Positions 30,701 through 45,700 of a DNA stretch of 64,000 nucleotides are shown one piece after another. Made by a program: the position numbers and the translations under genes. Within the stretch, counting starts at the first letter, position 1, and every line of letters starts with the position of its first letter. Where the stretch lies: positions 806,001 to 870,000 of the forward strand of contig NC_048548.1 in assembly GCF_902806685.2 (NCBI RefSeq), given 5' to 3'. The DNA comes from Maniola hyperantus. Lineage: Eukaryota; Arthropoda; Insecta; Lepidoptera; Nymphalidae. The notes under the pieces were generated by a model, which made no database searches, was not told the origin of the DNA, and saw only the letters and a list, made by a program, of their open reading frames with translations.

Positions 30701-33700
30701 TAAAATTATAATAAAATTACATGCATATTCCCTATTCAAATAATAATATGATATGCAATGGTAATGTTTTTTTAATTAAAAAAAAAAAAAAAATGAATTT
30801 TCGTACCTTGTATGTCTCAACGGGCGGCACCAGATCGAGGTTCTTGATAGTCCTTTCGTGGTGTTCGCCCGACACTTTGAGCGGCCGCTCGCTCAGCGCG
30901 CTGGGCGGCGCGGGCGCCTCTCCTATGGACACAGACAGACTGGTTACCACACAATAGTGTTTCCATGTACACGGTAATTACCGTAGATGCACCGTAATTC
31001 AGCCCTAATCTACCGTCAAGGTAATATGGCCATTTTTTTTTTTTTTTTTTATTCAGATACAAGTTAGCCCTTGACTGCAATCTCACCTGGTGGTAAGTGA
31101 TGACGCAGTCTAAGATGATAGCGGGCTAACCTGGAAGGGGTATGGCAGTTTTTATTAAACCCATACCCCTTTGGTTTCTACACGGCATCGTACCGGAACG
31201 CTAAATCGCTTGGCGGCACGGCTTTGCCGGTAGGGTGGTAACTAGCCACGGCCGAAGCCTCCCACCAGACCAGACCAGAAATTTAGAAATTATAAAATTC
31301 CAAACCCCTGCCAGGAATCGAACACGGGACCTCCCACTATTAAGACCACAGCGCTCACCACTGCGCCAGGGAGGTCGTCAATTACCTTGACCGTGTCACC
31401 GTAATACAAAATCACGTTAAGAATTCATAATATACTGCGTAATACGAGTACGAATCTCAGTCACCTAAGCATATTTCATAATGGCAACATTTCTCTTGCT
31501 CTCGGTTTAAGCATCAAATCTCAGCAATCTATTTTCGTCCTTATTCAAGCAATTAGGAAGGAGTCAAATGTAAAACTAATGAGATTTAACAAAATATTAA
31601 TATGAATAAATCCGTATATGAAAAAGATATTGCTATGCTAGGAGAGTCAGATTCAGAATAATATTAATAGTTGATTAAAAAGCAAATTCGTGACGTTTTT
31701 TCTTTTAAAAATGACACGGTAATTTACACGGTATTCTTTTAGCTAATCCACCGTAATTTAATCTAGAAACACCGTAATTTTAACCCTTGAACACGGTAAT
31801 TCTCGATTTACATATGGAAAACACATTCACCTGCCTCACTACCGCTTCATGCTTGCGGCATATGTTGTTTGCCGCAAGCATCAAGCAGCTCCATAAAATT
31901 GATTGCAGTATAAAATTACCTGGTACGGAGGGTGAGATGGGGTACGTGCTCATGTTATGGTACAGCTGCAGGAACACGAACGAAGGTGAAACTCCGCCGC
32001 CGCCGGTCGCGGCGCTTGTCCCTGTGCCGCTCGAACTGCTCGCGATGTTCCTTATATCCCTGCACGAAAATCTTTGCATTATCAAATGGAAGAAAGTTAC
32101 TATAAAAGTCTCGGCCAAAATAGCAATTAACGATCTCGTTTACTTTAAAAGGAATCGGCTAGCGCTGCGTTTGTCGTTGACCAATATGTTAAAGAATAAT
32201 GGTCCGAGGTGGGAGCCTTGTGGCACGCCAGGTGTTATTGGTACAAATGTTGTAGTGTAACCCTTGACAATAATAGGCTACTTGACAATTTTTTTAAGTT
32301 GGTCTTAAATGGTTAATATTTGTCCTATTATATCAAAAAAATTAACACTATATTTTTTTGCGCCCTAAAAACCGTAAAACTTTAATTTAAAAAAATATTT
32401 TTCTTAGACAAATGCATGACGTCAGAGCACAGATAATCTATCGGCCAAACATGGCCGACAGTGTTTTCACCTGTCTAAGAAAAATATTTTTTTAAATTAA
32501 AGTTTTACGGTTTTTAGGGCGCAAAAAAATATAGTGTTAATTTTTTTGATATAATAGGACAAATATTAACCATTTAAGACCAACTTAAAAAAATTGTCAA
32601 GTAGCCTATTGCTTGGATCCTTTCACGAAGATACGACGTGAGCCATTTCAAGCGGTCGCCGTGAATAGCAATTAATGAGCTATGGGAAATTTTATCAAAC
32701 GCCTTTGAGTAATCGGTATACACGACATCGGCGCGAAATCCCTTGTCCATAGCATCCAAAATCGTATCCAGCATCTCGCAAAGATTTGTCTCCGTGTAAT
32801 ATTATTCCGTTGTTAATAAGGCCATGTTGCAAATATGTATCTAAATATATAAACGAAAAAAGGTGACTGACTGACTGACTGACTGACTGACTGACTGACT
32901 GATCTATCAACGCACAGCTCTAACTACTGGACGGATCGGGCTGAAATTTGGCATGCAGATAGCTATTATGACGTAGGCATCCGCTAAGAAAGGATTTTTG
33001 ATAATTCAACTCCTAAGGGGGTGAAATAGGGGTTTGAAATTTGTGTAGTCCACGCGGACGAAGTCGCGAGCATTAGCTAGTCTAAATATATAAAAGAAAA
33101 AAGGTGACTGACTGACTGACTGACTGACTGATCTATCAACGCACAGCTCTAACTACTGGACGGATCGGGCTGAAATTTGGCATGCAGATAGCTATTATGA
33201 CGTAGGCATCCGCTAAGAAAGGATTTTTGAAAATTCAACCCCTAAGTGAGTGAAATAGGGGTTTGAAACTTGTGTAGTCCACGCGGACGAAGTCGCGAGC
33301 ATACGCTAGTTATAAATAATTTTAAATCCTATTTTAATGTAAATAGGTACATACCACGATTAATTTGATGTTTTTATTTGTCGATAATTCAACCCAACCG
33401 CACGGGTCGTGGTCCCGACGGGACTGTGGTGATACGAGAGATGAGTTGTCAAGGGCAGTAGTCTAAGGTTGGGACAAGGTGTTGGAAATGAGCGTACGAC
33501 CCGAGCGTTGGTTTTGGACTCATTTATTAAATGAATGCATTCAGATACAATATGTATGTGTACTTATGGGCTATTATATAGATATTACTTAGGTCACACT
33601 GTACACCTCCCATAGGGTGGTAAAAAAATTATTAATAATTATTATTACATATTTTTTTTTTTTTTTTTTAATAGCTAAACACAAAGTAGGTACAATACAA

Positions 33701-36700
33701 ATTATAAAAAGTACAAATAATGAAATCGATCACGAGTCACCACAAAATGCTAAATTGCAATTACAGTCAAATTACACAGCCATCGATGATTTGGTTAGCG
33801 ATATGCGGCGTGTGTTACTGCCACAAAAATCGCCTATAGCTATTCAAAATAAGATACAACAGCTAAGACAAAATAATAAATCTATAGAAGATTACGCGAA
33901 AGAAATGTCTGAACTTTTTGTTGACCTGACAATATCGCAGGCAAAAGGTGATTCAAATACATATGCGGTACTTAAGCCGTTGAATGAAAAATTCGTCACA
34001 AAAAAATTTGCCGACGGGTTACGAAATAGAACACTTAGCACAGTAATTACAGCCCGGAACTACGACTCGCTAAAGGATGCGATTCAGGGTGCCCTTGATG
34101 AAGAAATCTCGAACCCTTCCCCTTTAACAGGTGATTTATTAACCATGAAGCATCGACCATACTATCGGTCTAGGAATTTTAATAATCACACTGTACAGTA
34201 GCGAACTACCCTCTTTCTTGTCTTTTCGCTGGAACACGAGCTGTTAAATCCAAATCAAGGATATCAAAACTAACCTGTTTCTTCTCGTTGGGCTCATGAC
34301 GGAGATTGTGTTGGATCGCTTGGATCGCGCTAACGGCGGCAGTTCTTCCCTGCCCAGGTCATTCTTCTCCGTCCGACTGGCGTTGTGCTCGTGCGACTGC
34401 AGCACCACACGACTGTCGCTGCTCGTCTGCGAACCGACAAGACGACTACCGGTTACAAAGCCGGCACGATCACAATACTTCATCATGATGGCACATTTTC
34501 GCATTTATAATCTAAATATATAAAAGGAAAAGGTGACTGACTGACCGACTGATCTATCAACGCACAGCTCAAACTACTGGACGGATCGGGCTGAAATTTG
34601 GCATGCAGATAGCTATTATGACGTAGGCGTCCGCTAAGAAAGGATTTTTGAAAATTCAACTCCTAAGGGGGTGAAATAGGGGTTTGAAATTTGTGTAGTC
34701 CACGCGGACGAAGTCGCGAGCATAAGCTAGTATTAAGTAAAGTTCTACCACTTTTACAAGTCACATCAAAAATTCAAAATTTCTAACACCAACTAAAACC
34801 GAATGTACACCAATGTAACACAGACCTTATTGCTTGACACTAAGGCTGAGATCTATAGAGCGCACTTTGACTTTGCTCAGACTTAAGATTGAGTTAAAAC
34901 GAGACAAATTTATGTGAGAAATATTATGTCTCACATAAATTTATGTGAGACAAATTTATGTGAGAGGTATTTATTTATTTATAGCTCTGTCTCGTTTTGA
35001 CTCTCTCTTAGTCTAAGCTAAGTCAGAGTGCGCTCTATAGATCTCACCGTAAGACTTTAAATGTCGAACAAGAACAATAGAGACTTGAGCTAACTCGCCC
35101 ATAATCGCCAACAACCAATAGCGGACGGACGCGCGCTATGATTATAATTATTATGATTGGTTGAGCAAAGCTCAGAGTCACTCAGCGGGTGATCAAGAGA
35201 GCTATGCTTGGAGTTTCTCTACGTCATCAAATCAGTAATGAGATCCGTAGGAGAACTAGAGTAACCGACATAGCTCAACGGCTTGCGAAGCTGAAGCGGC
35301 AATGGGCAGGGCACATAGTTCGTACAACTGATAGACGTTAGGGTCCCAAGGTGCTGGAATGGCGACCTCGCACCGGAAGACGCAGCGTTGGATGACCCCC
35401 CACTAGGTAGACGGACGACATCAGACGAGTCGCAGGGAGCCGCTGGATTCAGGCGGCGCAAGACCGTGGCGTGAGGAAGTCCCTACAAGAGACCTATGTA
35501 TATTCTTAGTTACAAGAAAATTGGTGATCTACACAATAGGCTAACTAGAAACAATGACAAGCTTGCAGCTCCTACCTTCCGCCTCAGGAAAGTCCAAAAG
35601 TCATTTGTGGGTATGGGTATTACCTTTTATAATAAAATCCCGCAAACTATTTTGGACTTACCTTTGCACAAGTTTAAAAAATCTATTAAAAATATGCTCC
35701 TGAAAAAAGCATATTACACAATTGAATATTATCTAAATGATAAAAGAGCGTGGATTTGACCTGCAGCTCGTTCCAGCAACGCACAAGAGTGCAAATACTA
35801 TTTTATACATGGCATAATCCTATATCAAATATTTGCAAAGAGCAACCGCCGAGTTTCTTGCTGGTTCTTCTCGGTAGGAAAGGCATTCCGAACCAGTGGT
35901 AGATGCATCCGACTATTCGTAAGTACTTGTAAAAGTTTATACGAATAAAAAATATTTTTATTTTATTTTATTTTATTATGTCCAGCAGTGGACGTCGATT
36001 GGTTGAGATATTTTCGCGCCACTCAAAAATAAGATTTCTACGCAGGTACATTCGCAGTTCTATACGGAAGTGTGGATTTTACCTTTTGTAATTGATGGTG
36101 AGCGGTCGTGGATGTGGAGTTATTAGTTTCCGCGTGCGTTTCTTCTTCGCTCTCTGCACCAGACGTGCCTATATCACATTTATTCATTAAATCCTGTATC
36201 ACATTTATTCATTAAATCCTGTATCACATTTATCCGTTAAATCCTGTATCACATTTTTCCATTAAATCTTGTATCACATTTAGCCGTTAAATCCTGTATC
36301 ACATTTATCCATTAAATCCTGTATCACATTTAGCCGTTAAATCCTGTATCACATTTATCCGTTAAATCCTGTATCACATTTTTTTTTAAAGAATATTAGC
36401 CATGTTAAATGACTAATATTCCCCTTTCCTCTCCAACTAAGCGTCAAGCTTGTGCTAGGAGTAGGTACGACAATAGTGCAACAGGCGGGGTTTGAACCGT
36501 CGACCTTTCGGTTTTCAGTCCACTCCTTTACATGGTCATGAACATGAACTTTCAATTATCAAAGTAAGATAACTATATCAAGTGCGATATCATATGAAAG
36601 GGCTTCACCTGTGGATTCTAAAACAGATTTTATTTATTTTTATGAATCATAATTCTTGATTTATCGTGCAAAATGTCGAAAAAATACCGGTTTTGTCTCC

Positions 36701-39700
36701 GGGATTAAAAAATAGACTAGCACATCTCCTCAGGAATGACTTCACACGATACATATCGCTCGTCTAGTTGGACTAGCTGTGCGGAACTCACCAGGGTCAG
36801 ACTTGTACGTCATAAGGTGCGGGTGCGGGTGTGCGGGCTGCGGACTGGTTCCGCACATCTCCTCAGGAATGGCTTCACACGATACGCGCATATCGCTTTT
36901 TTTATTCGCCTTCTTTGATGCGTGCATTGCCATTGGCGCACTCCTGTATATTGAGATTTTATAATTTAAGATCTGCATTCTGCATATATAAAAAATATTG
37001 CGTTATAACTTATAAGCGCGTGTGAAAAAGAAACTAATCGAGCGTGGGATATTTTTTTTTTGAAAATGAGTCGGCAAAAGGATCTTTAAAAGATGGTGGC
37101 CTAACAGCTCTTCTGTTTGGCAGCCATTTTAAGTAGGTAATGGAACCGATTCTAAGCACAACCTAATTTTAGAGTATTCGCGCCCTCTTCTTACTATTGT
37201 AATATGAAAAGGACAGAAGCAGTTTGACATTTCTAAATTTCATTTTTAGATGGTAAAACCCGTGATTTTAGCACGCACTCGCGAACCTACTGTTTAAATT
37301 TGTATTGTGCACTAAAATTTAGAGTCTTTAAATGTGAAAGTCATGTTCCGTTCCTTTTTTAGCATTAGTAAAAAGAAAAGGATGCAGATACTCTAAATTT
37401 AGTTTAGACAGAGACTAGAGAATCGGGGCCACTGTCCAAAAAGACTCTTACGGGAGTTACGCACTCATCCGAACAGAGTCCGTGAAAATACTTTAATTTT
37501 TGTTTTGTATGGTAGCTTATGACATATGTCGTAGATAATCGCTGGTATTCTCACGGATGACGGAAGTGCAGTGCGTAATCGCCGTTACTCTCAAGTTGCG
37601 CCTAAATAAGTATTGCTTCAAAAATAGGAAAGGGTTTTGTAGTCTGACTTGTATGTTAAGGGAGTATACAGTATATGCTGTACGCACGTGGGTTCGCAGC
37701 TGGGCAGCAGTATGAGGTCGTCCACGTCGACCGTCAGCTCGCAGTCGTGCAGCTGCAGCGACGGTTCTCGAGCGACCGCGCCCTTCCACGACGAGGACAT
37801 CTCCGGCGACGAGTTCGACCGACGCACCGGGTGACGGGATTTACCCTGCGACACACGGAATTGGGTATTTGACTCCAATTTTTTTATTACTTTATTATAA
37901 ACTAGGATAAAAATAATGACGTAAACTTAAAAACCAACTAATTAAATCGATCAAATAACAAAGTTATAAGCATTTAAATATTTCTGATCAGTGAGATAGC
38001 GATATATCATTTTGACGTCACACCTCACTAATGCCACAGTAGCTTCGTGCGGTTTCATACAAATTTTCGTTTTGCGAGAAAGGGATAGAAGACCCTCCCA
38101 CTCCAAAATTAAAATGCCTGTAAATCTAAATCTTTGTTGGATTTTAATAATTTCAGCGTACGTCAATATTTTTATCCTAGTTCATAATAAAGTAAAAATA
38201 TTTATCAAATTCAAAAGTAGGAAAGTACCCAATTAACCCCCTTAGTTACATATTTTCGTCGAATAACTCATAGGCTACTAGAAACAGTACCGTTTTCACG
38301 CAAAAACTAAATAAAAAAACAAGATGTCGTTGCGCAGGTCACTAAGCAGAACGATGCCCTGCGATACGGGGCAGGACAGATGCTGGGGGAGAGGTGAAGG
38401 AAGGGGAGGAAATAGAGGGGGAAAGAGAGAACGATGGGGGGAGAAGAGAGAGAGGGTTACCTGCAGAACTTACCTCAGGCACTATTAGCAGCATGTCATC
38501 ATCGTCTGTCGTGCTGGACGAGCTCTGTCGCTGCGGCGAGCCGGGGATGTTGATTGGCTGCGTGCCCAGTCGCGCGCATGCCGCAGCGTTCGCCGATTGG
38601 AGGGATTTCTTGTCGCTGCCTACTACTGTGTCGGAACTGAACAGAGAGTTAAGGTGCCTGTCAACTGAAGCAGAGCGGAGCGGAATTGAATTCAGCAGAC
38701 CAATCAGCATACTTTGTATTTTTATTGCGAGATAGCCTCGCGTTTCACGACAATCATGCTAGATCTAGCTTGGAGCGCGCTTGCCTAGAAGATGCCTAGA
38801 TTCACTCTTGCCAAAACACACAGATGACATCCTCTCAGAATGAGAAAGGTTTGGCCGCAGACAACCACTCTGGCCAAGAGTGGATTGGGAAATTTCACGC
38901 ACCCTTGAGAATTTGTCAAGCATAAGGTTTATGATGTTTTCCTTCACCGTTACGAATTTGCGCACAACTTTTTATATTATTTTTGCTATCATATCCGTTA
39001 TATTGAATTTGTTATAAGGTCACATAGTCTATGACAGTTTAATGTACAGTACGCGGCCGAAAGTAATGTACATCGGCCTTTAGAATGCCATTTCTGTTTT
39101 GTAGAGCGTTGTCTCACTCATACCTATATGACGTTTGTCGGTCTCAACGACAGGGACAACGCTCTACAAATTTGCTATCTCCTTCTAAAGGATGTCCATT
39201 ACTGTTGGCCGCGTACAGTACGCACATAAGCGCGCGCGCACGCACTTATATAAACTCACCTGGATTTGTGCAAGTCGGGTACGTGTGAGCGTTGGGAAGC
39301 CGATCGCGACATACGAGGCGAGCCCTCCGATGTCTAAACATATACAAAATTATTTTAGCATGTAAGCGCCATTCGGCCTGGTATCCACCAAAGCGGAGCG
39401 GAGAGATGTGAACAGTAAACCAATCCAATTTTTAAAAAATGACGTGATGATTTTTTCACGTCATCTTTTGAATCTGATTGGTCAATTGAACGCATCTCCT
39501 CTCCTCTCCGCTTAGGTGGATACCGGGACTTAAGGTGAGATGTTCTAAAAAGGAGCACAATCTAAATATATGTATAAAAGTAAGAGGTGACTGAGTGACT
39601 GACCTATCAACGCACAGCTCAAACTTTTGGACGGATCGGGCTGAAATCCGGCATGCAGATAGCTATTATGACGTAGGCATCCGCTAAGGAAGGGTTTTTG

Positions 39701-42700
39701 AAAATTCAACCCCTAAGGGGGGTGAAATAGGGGGTTGAAATTTGTGTAGTCCACGCGGACGAAGTTACGAGCATAAGCTAGTATAATTCTAATTGGCAAC
39801 TGTGCATTCTTCTTCTTCTCAATCGTTCACTCTTGACAGAGTGGTCGTGGCTATGAATACGGTATTTGACTATGTCGAAAATATGTAAATTATTTCTCAA
39901 TGATTATTAAATGGAGGGTCTTCTAAAATACGTAAGATCCACGTCCTTTATTAGTTTTATGTGTGATAACCATTTTAAATTATCGATTAAAGTAAAAAAA
40001 GGATGTCAAATGATTGTGACGTCACATACCGATACCGACCGTCACATTTCATAGAATCTCGCATAATAAGCGCGCGTTTTGACGTTTGATAAAAAGTTAC
40101 TGATTTGACTAGTTGTCAAATACTGGATTCTTCACTGCTGCTCGTGCGATCTCCCTCCAGCGACTTCTGTTGTTGGCATTTTTTATTTTTTATTTTATTT
40201 AATAGGAAGCCAACGGTATACAAAGAAAACTAATTATGACGACTTATATAAACTTAGGACTATCAATGTATACTCACTTACAGGCTAACTCAACATGCTT
40301 AACTAGAACTTCTAAATAGTAAAACTTAAACTAAGACATTGGGGCCGATTCTCTTGTACACAATCTCTAAGCTAAACTAAATTAACAGGCCTAAATCTAG
40401 TGCTATCCTTTTCCGCGAGCAACATTATGAAAGGGATAGCAATAGATTTAGACGTGCCATTTTAGTTTAGTGTAGAGATTGTGTACAAAAGAATCAGCCC
40501 CATTCTTTGCGTACCTAAAATCTATAACAATTAAATTAATTACTATTGGCATTATGTGCACACACGGAGACAGGCGTGTTTGTTGCGGATCGGATAAGTC
40601 CTTCCACCTAGTTGGGGAACGTGCATAGTGAAGTTTTATTTTGGAATGAGAGATATAGACATACCAGGTCTGGCCGGGAGTCCCCGATGCCGCTGGACAG
40701 GTCGGCACTCAGCGGCGGCGACAGTAAGGCTAGCACGTCTTGCAGCGGCCACTCTTGTAGCTGCGACGAGCTCATCTGCGGACATACACGTCAGTTATAG
40801 GGTTCCGTATCAGTGTCTGTCGTGCCTGTCAAGACTCGTCAAGGGAATCAAAACCTAAAGGGCACTTCCCGGTAACCTGGAATCATGACAAGTTATGGGG
40901 CGGCAGCAATGTAGCGGAATATTGCTGCCTAGCTAGAATGTAATCTGATATAAGCTTATAGAGATTGTAATCTCCATGTCAAATCAGTGATCAGTGATCT
41001 CCATGATAGGCAAACTAGAAACAAAAATAAGCTAGCTTACTCCTGCGCTCCGCCTCTGGAAGGTGCGAAAGTCATTTGTGGGAATGAGTGTAATATTTTA
41101 TAATAAAATTCCACAAGCAATTTTAGACTTGCCTTTACACAAGTTTAAAAAATGTGTTAAAAGTATGCTCCTAAAAAAAGCATATTATACAGTCGCAGAC
41201 TATGTAAACGATAAAAAAGCTTGGATTTGACTCGCTCCAGCAATGCACGGGGCTGCAATGGCTTGTATAGTACGGTATAATAACATTGTAAATTGAAAAA
41301 TTAAAAAGAGCAACCGCCGAGTTTCTTGCTGGTTCTTCTCGGTAGGAACGGCATTCCGAACCAGTGGTAAATTAAAACTACCTGACTATTCATAAGCACT
41401 TTTAAAAAGTTTACATGAATAAAAAAACATTCTATTCTATTCTATTCTATTCTGTATGGGGACCAGTAGTGCCGCGACAGCACCGTTGCGGCAGCACTGC
41501 TGCGTGCACCGTGGTTCGGAATCATACCTTAAAGCTACGAGGGTTCCAAACGCGCCCAGCTCGCGCGGTCAGGTTCATTACTGGAAGAGAGTAAAAGAAC
41601 AAGAAGCATTGGCATGTGTGGGCGTGTACGATACTCACATGGTTCTGCATCCTCAACAACCAGGACACGTCCCCGGTGGGCGAGCGCACGTGCAGCTCCG
41701 CCCAGCGCGCGCACCAGCACGGACAGGAGCCCGCTGCCGTGAGCTCTCCCACGCGGGACCAGCCCGCACTGTCGTCCTCCTGCGACACCAGTAACAACAA
41801 ACAAATAAAATGCAGTGCGACAAGCCTATTCTAATCATATTCCTATACATTCATCATCAATTCATGATCCTTTTTTTTTAGTTAAGTGAAATATATCTCA
41901 ATTACACATTTTAGCACTCACCACTTCTTTGGATATTTTTTCAAACCGCTGCGTGAATTGATTGAGAGCATCTATGATAGGGTCCGTGGTCTTGTTGTTT
42001 TCCGCAGAGTTTTGTCTGAAACCGACGCGCTATTGAAGTGAGGGTAAACTAAAACGTCTGTCACGAAGTTATAGTTCATACACTTTGAGATCTCGCTTGC
42101 CAGTTAAGCTTTATAGCTGAGATCAATAGAGCGCACTTTGACTTTGCTCACACTTAAGATTGAGTTAAATAGAGACAGATTTATGTGAGCGATATACATT
42201 TGTCTCATTTTAACTCCGTCTTAAGTCTAAGCAAAGTCAAAGTGCGCTCTATAGATCTCACCTTATGTGTCACCGTCATGTCAAAAGTACGATTTTAGTC
42301 CTTAATTTAAAGAAGTACTTTTGACATGGCAGTTAACCCATAGAGCTAAAATGTCGAGTGAGATCTCAAAATGTATGCATTAGCCATTAAACATAATATA
42401 ACAACAACTATTGCGAACATAAAGTAAACATCGACGAAGCGCCAAATAAATTGGTGAGAAAGTGTGTACATATCTGAGCCTTTGCCAAATGTTTGATGCA
42501 AACAAACACTAGTGTTTGGAGTTAACCTAATAAATTGGAGTTCTCAAATCACGACAAATTGACAGGTATTTTCACAAGATTTAACAGTCAATACATTGCG
42601 CCTGAGACTATATTTTAGTCGACTTAGCAAAAAGGAGGAGGTTCTCAATTCAGCGTGTAATTTTTTTTTCTGTGTACACCGATTTCTCCGCGGTTTCTGA

Positions 42701-45700
42701 CTTGAGTTATTTTTTTCTCTCTGCTTATTAATTCATCGCTGTGGATTGTGAGAAATGTTATGATTTGAAAAATATTTACGTTCAGTCATAAATATTGAGA
42801 GATCAACTCCATTGACGAGTTGTTTGCTCAAAAAAGTACACTCGTGACTCTGGTGAAAATTAAAATGACGACTAAACTGTGCATTATTGGTGGGCATCAG
42901 TCTTAAAACAAGTTCAACAAGAGTACGAGTAGAATAATAAAGGAATTAATCGTGCAGATGGACGTCTTTTTGTAAGCTGACAGTTTGTTTAAAGCGAGAA
43001 CAAAACATTGGCAGACAAAGCCGAAAATAGACTTTTTGAAGATAAAAACAGGGTATGGAAAGGAGAAGTGGCAAATGGAAGATGGGTTTTCAGGGGAAGG
43101 GATTGTTCGGTTATAGGGTTAAGGGCAGGTAGGCTGCGGGCCCGACCTGGTGGTGTGTCCGCTGGAGGGCGGCTGCAGCTCGGAGATGGACAGGGAGGAG
43201 CAGGAGGTCTCCGTGGAGCGGCTGTGCTGCAGCGAGTACTTGCTGTAGCTACACAAGTACATGTCACGTCACCCGAGGCTCCGACACCAGGCGCTTAAGC
43301 TAACATCTATAGAGCGGACTTTGACTTCTCAAGACAGATTTATCCATACTTAATATTGTAAATGCGAAAATGTCTGTCTGTCTGTTAACTTTTCACTGCC
43401 TATCTGGCTGTTAACCGTTAATTTTTGACCAAATATTGTACAGACGTAGCTTAAATCTTGGAGAGGAGCATATACTATTTTTTGTTCCGGAAAAACAGAG
43501 TTAGGTGTGTACGGAAGCTGTGCGCAGGCTCGACTGTACCAAAAGGAGATCTTCCACCGAGCGGTTGGTTGTGCTCGGTAGCGCCAGCTGGGCCAACGGT
43601 TGTATCTTGAAACTTATATAATATAGGTATAGTCCAGATTGCAGAAATCTCCGTTAGTGCGAGTACTGTCGGCGGTATATTTATTCGGGACTACGTCATG
43701 AAATGTTATCGATTGAATAGCGCCATCTAGTTGCAATAGTGGCAACCGCCACAGGTGTTTTTGTGTTTTAGAAGTCCCGTGGACTTCTATACCTATATCT
43801 ACGCGGACGACGTCGCGGGCATCATCTATTTAGTATCGAGATAGCTTGCATCCTGGAGCATAGCATACTTTTAACCCGGAAAATCAAAGAGTTCCCAAGG
43901 GTTTTTTTAGAAAAACCTAAATCCACGCGGTCCATCCCAAGTCGCGGGCATCATCTACTGTGAAATACATAAATCTGTTATATCTTTAAGTCTGAGCTAA
44001 GTCAAAGTACCCTCTATAGATCTCAACCTATTTACAAGCAACTCCATGAAAGGCGCCCACATTAAAACCGTTTGTTACATTTTAGGGTTTATTCTTCGTG
44101 TGTTTTTCACATATTCGCAACCATTAAGCCGATTCTGTTGTCTTTCTCTAAACTAAATTTAGAGTATTTGCATCTTTTTCTTTTTAATATTGCTAAAAAG
44201 GCCGGAACATGAATTTTACATTACAAACAACTACAAATTTTAACAATAAGCTCGCGACTGGCAGCTAATGTCACGAGGTTTGACAGCTCTAAATTACATT
44301 TGAAACTATCAAATTGTGTAAGTCCTTCTCATATTACATTAGTAAGAAGAGCATGCGAATACTCTAAAATTTAGTTGTGCTCGGAATCATTTTGTTATAT
44401 CATCACATCTCATATCTATATGAAGAGTTAGTAATTCTTTTCTGTTATAATAAGTATAGCATTCACCCCATTCAGTTAGAATTAGTATGATACGTCACAT
44501 TAGATTTACAGAAGGTACCACAAACGCCAAAGCGAAAAGCAAAGCTGTTTCGTAGCCCTTTTTTTAGTAAAAAGGTTATTCGTTTTTTTTTTAAATCACC
44601 AACATGCCAAACAACTTCGTCTGTAAAGAGAATAACTTATCGCTATTGTGCGGTCGTTTTAAGTATGGTACGCGACAGGTCGACATGGCAATTGAGGAGA
44701 GAACGCCCCGCACACCTGTCCAGGGTGTGTGGAGCGTTCCCCAAAACGATATTTAAAACAAAAAAGAATATTAGCCATGTTAATTATGACAATTTTTCCC
44801 TCCAACTAAGCACTATTGTCGTGCCTTCTCCTAGCTTGTGCTAGGAGTAGGTACTACAATAGTGCAACGGGTGGGGTTTGAGCCGCCGACCTTTCGGAAA
44901 TCAGTCCACTACTTAACCGTTGAGCTATTGAAGCTCGCTTGTTTGTGTATGTATGTTGTATGTGTGTGTGTGTGTTTGAGCGTGTGCGTCTCACCGTTTG
45001 ACTTCAGGCGCGTGGTTGGCGTGAACTTGCAGATGGTTGCTGGGTGCCGGCGCGGGCTCGGCGCTGTCGTTCACTTGCAACTGCGAAATTCAATGTGCTG
45101 TCTAATCATACAGCATGCTTTAATGGTTGTATTCCCGCAGCGAAGTGAATTAATTTGTTTTAGTAGTACAATCGATCCATTATTCGATACAATCGATCGA
45201 TATTAGGGTAGGAAACTTGTTTCTTGTGTCTAAATTCTAAATTCTAAATAAATTATTCTTATTCTTATTAAAAAAATATAAGAATAAAAAATGGCATAGT
45301 TTTATAATGGGTCGTGACAGCTACAATGTCACCATCGCAATCATTTCTGATTGGTTAACGCTCGCTCAATATTGGCTACAATGCATTGTTGCAACAAGAA
45401 TCGCACAAATTCAGCCAATCAGAACAATTGAGATTGTAATAATGATTGATGCAGGTTTTAAACAATCGCCCAACTGGGCTCTGCCTGAAAATCAGCGCTG
45501 CAGTAGTCAAATACTACAGCATCATACTGAGCAAGTAGCCCTTTCAGCTCAAACAAGACATCATTTTTGCTCTTAGTACTTTCGAGCTCGTAGTTTTAAG
45601 TTTACCTAGTTTTAATTTCGTAATTTTTAACATTTGGTTTATATATTTTGTTTCTTTTGTTTTGTGAGCTGAACAAACTTTTTTTTTTTTAATAATTGTG

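Noticed and set aside
41456..41800. Plus-strand and extra minus-strand frames around TSC2 exon 22
   Set aside because: The tuberin block WAELHVRSPTG fits only one minus frame with valid splice sites; the rest are shadows.
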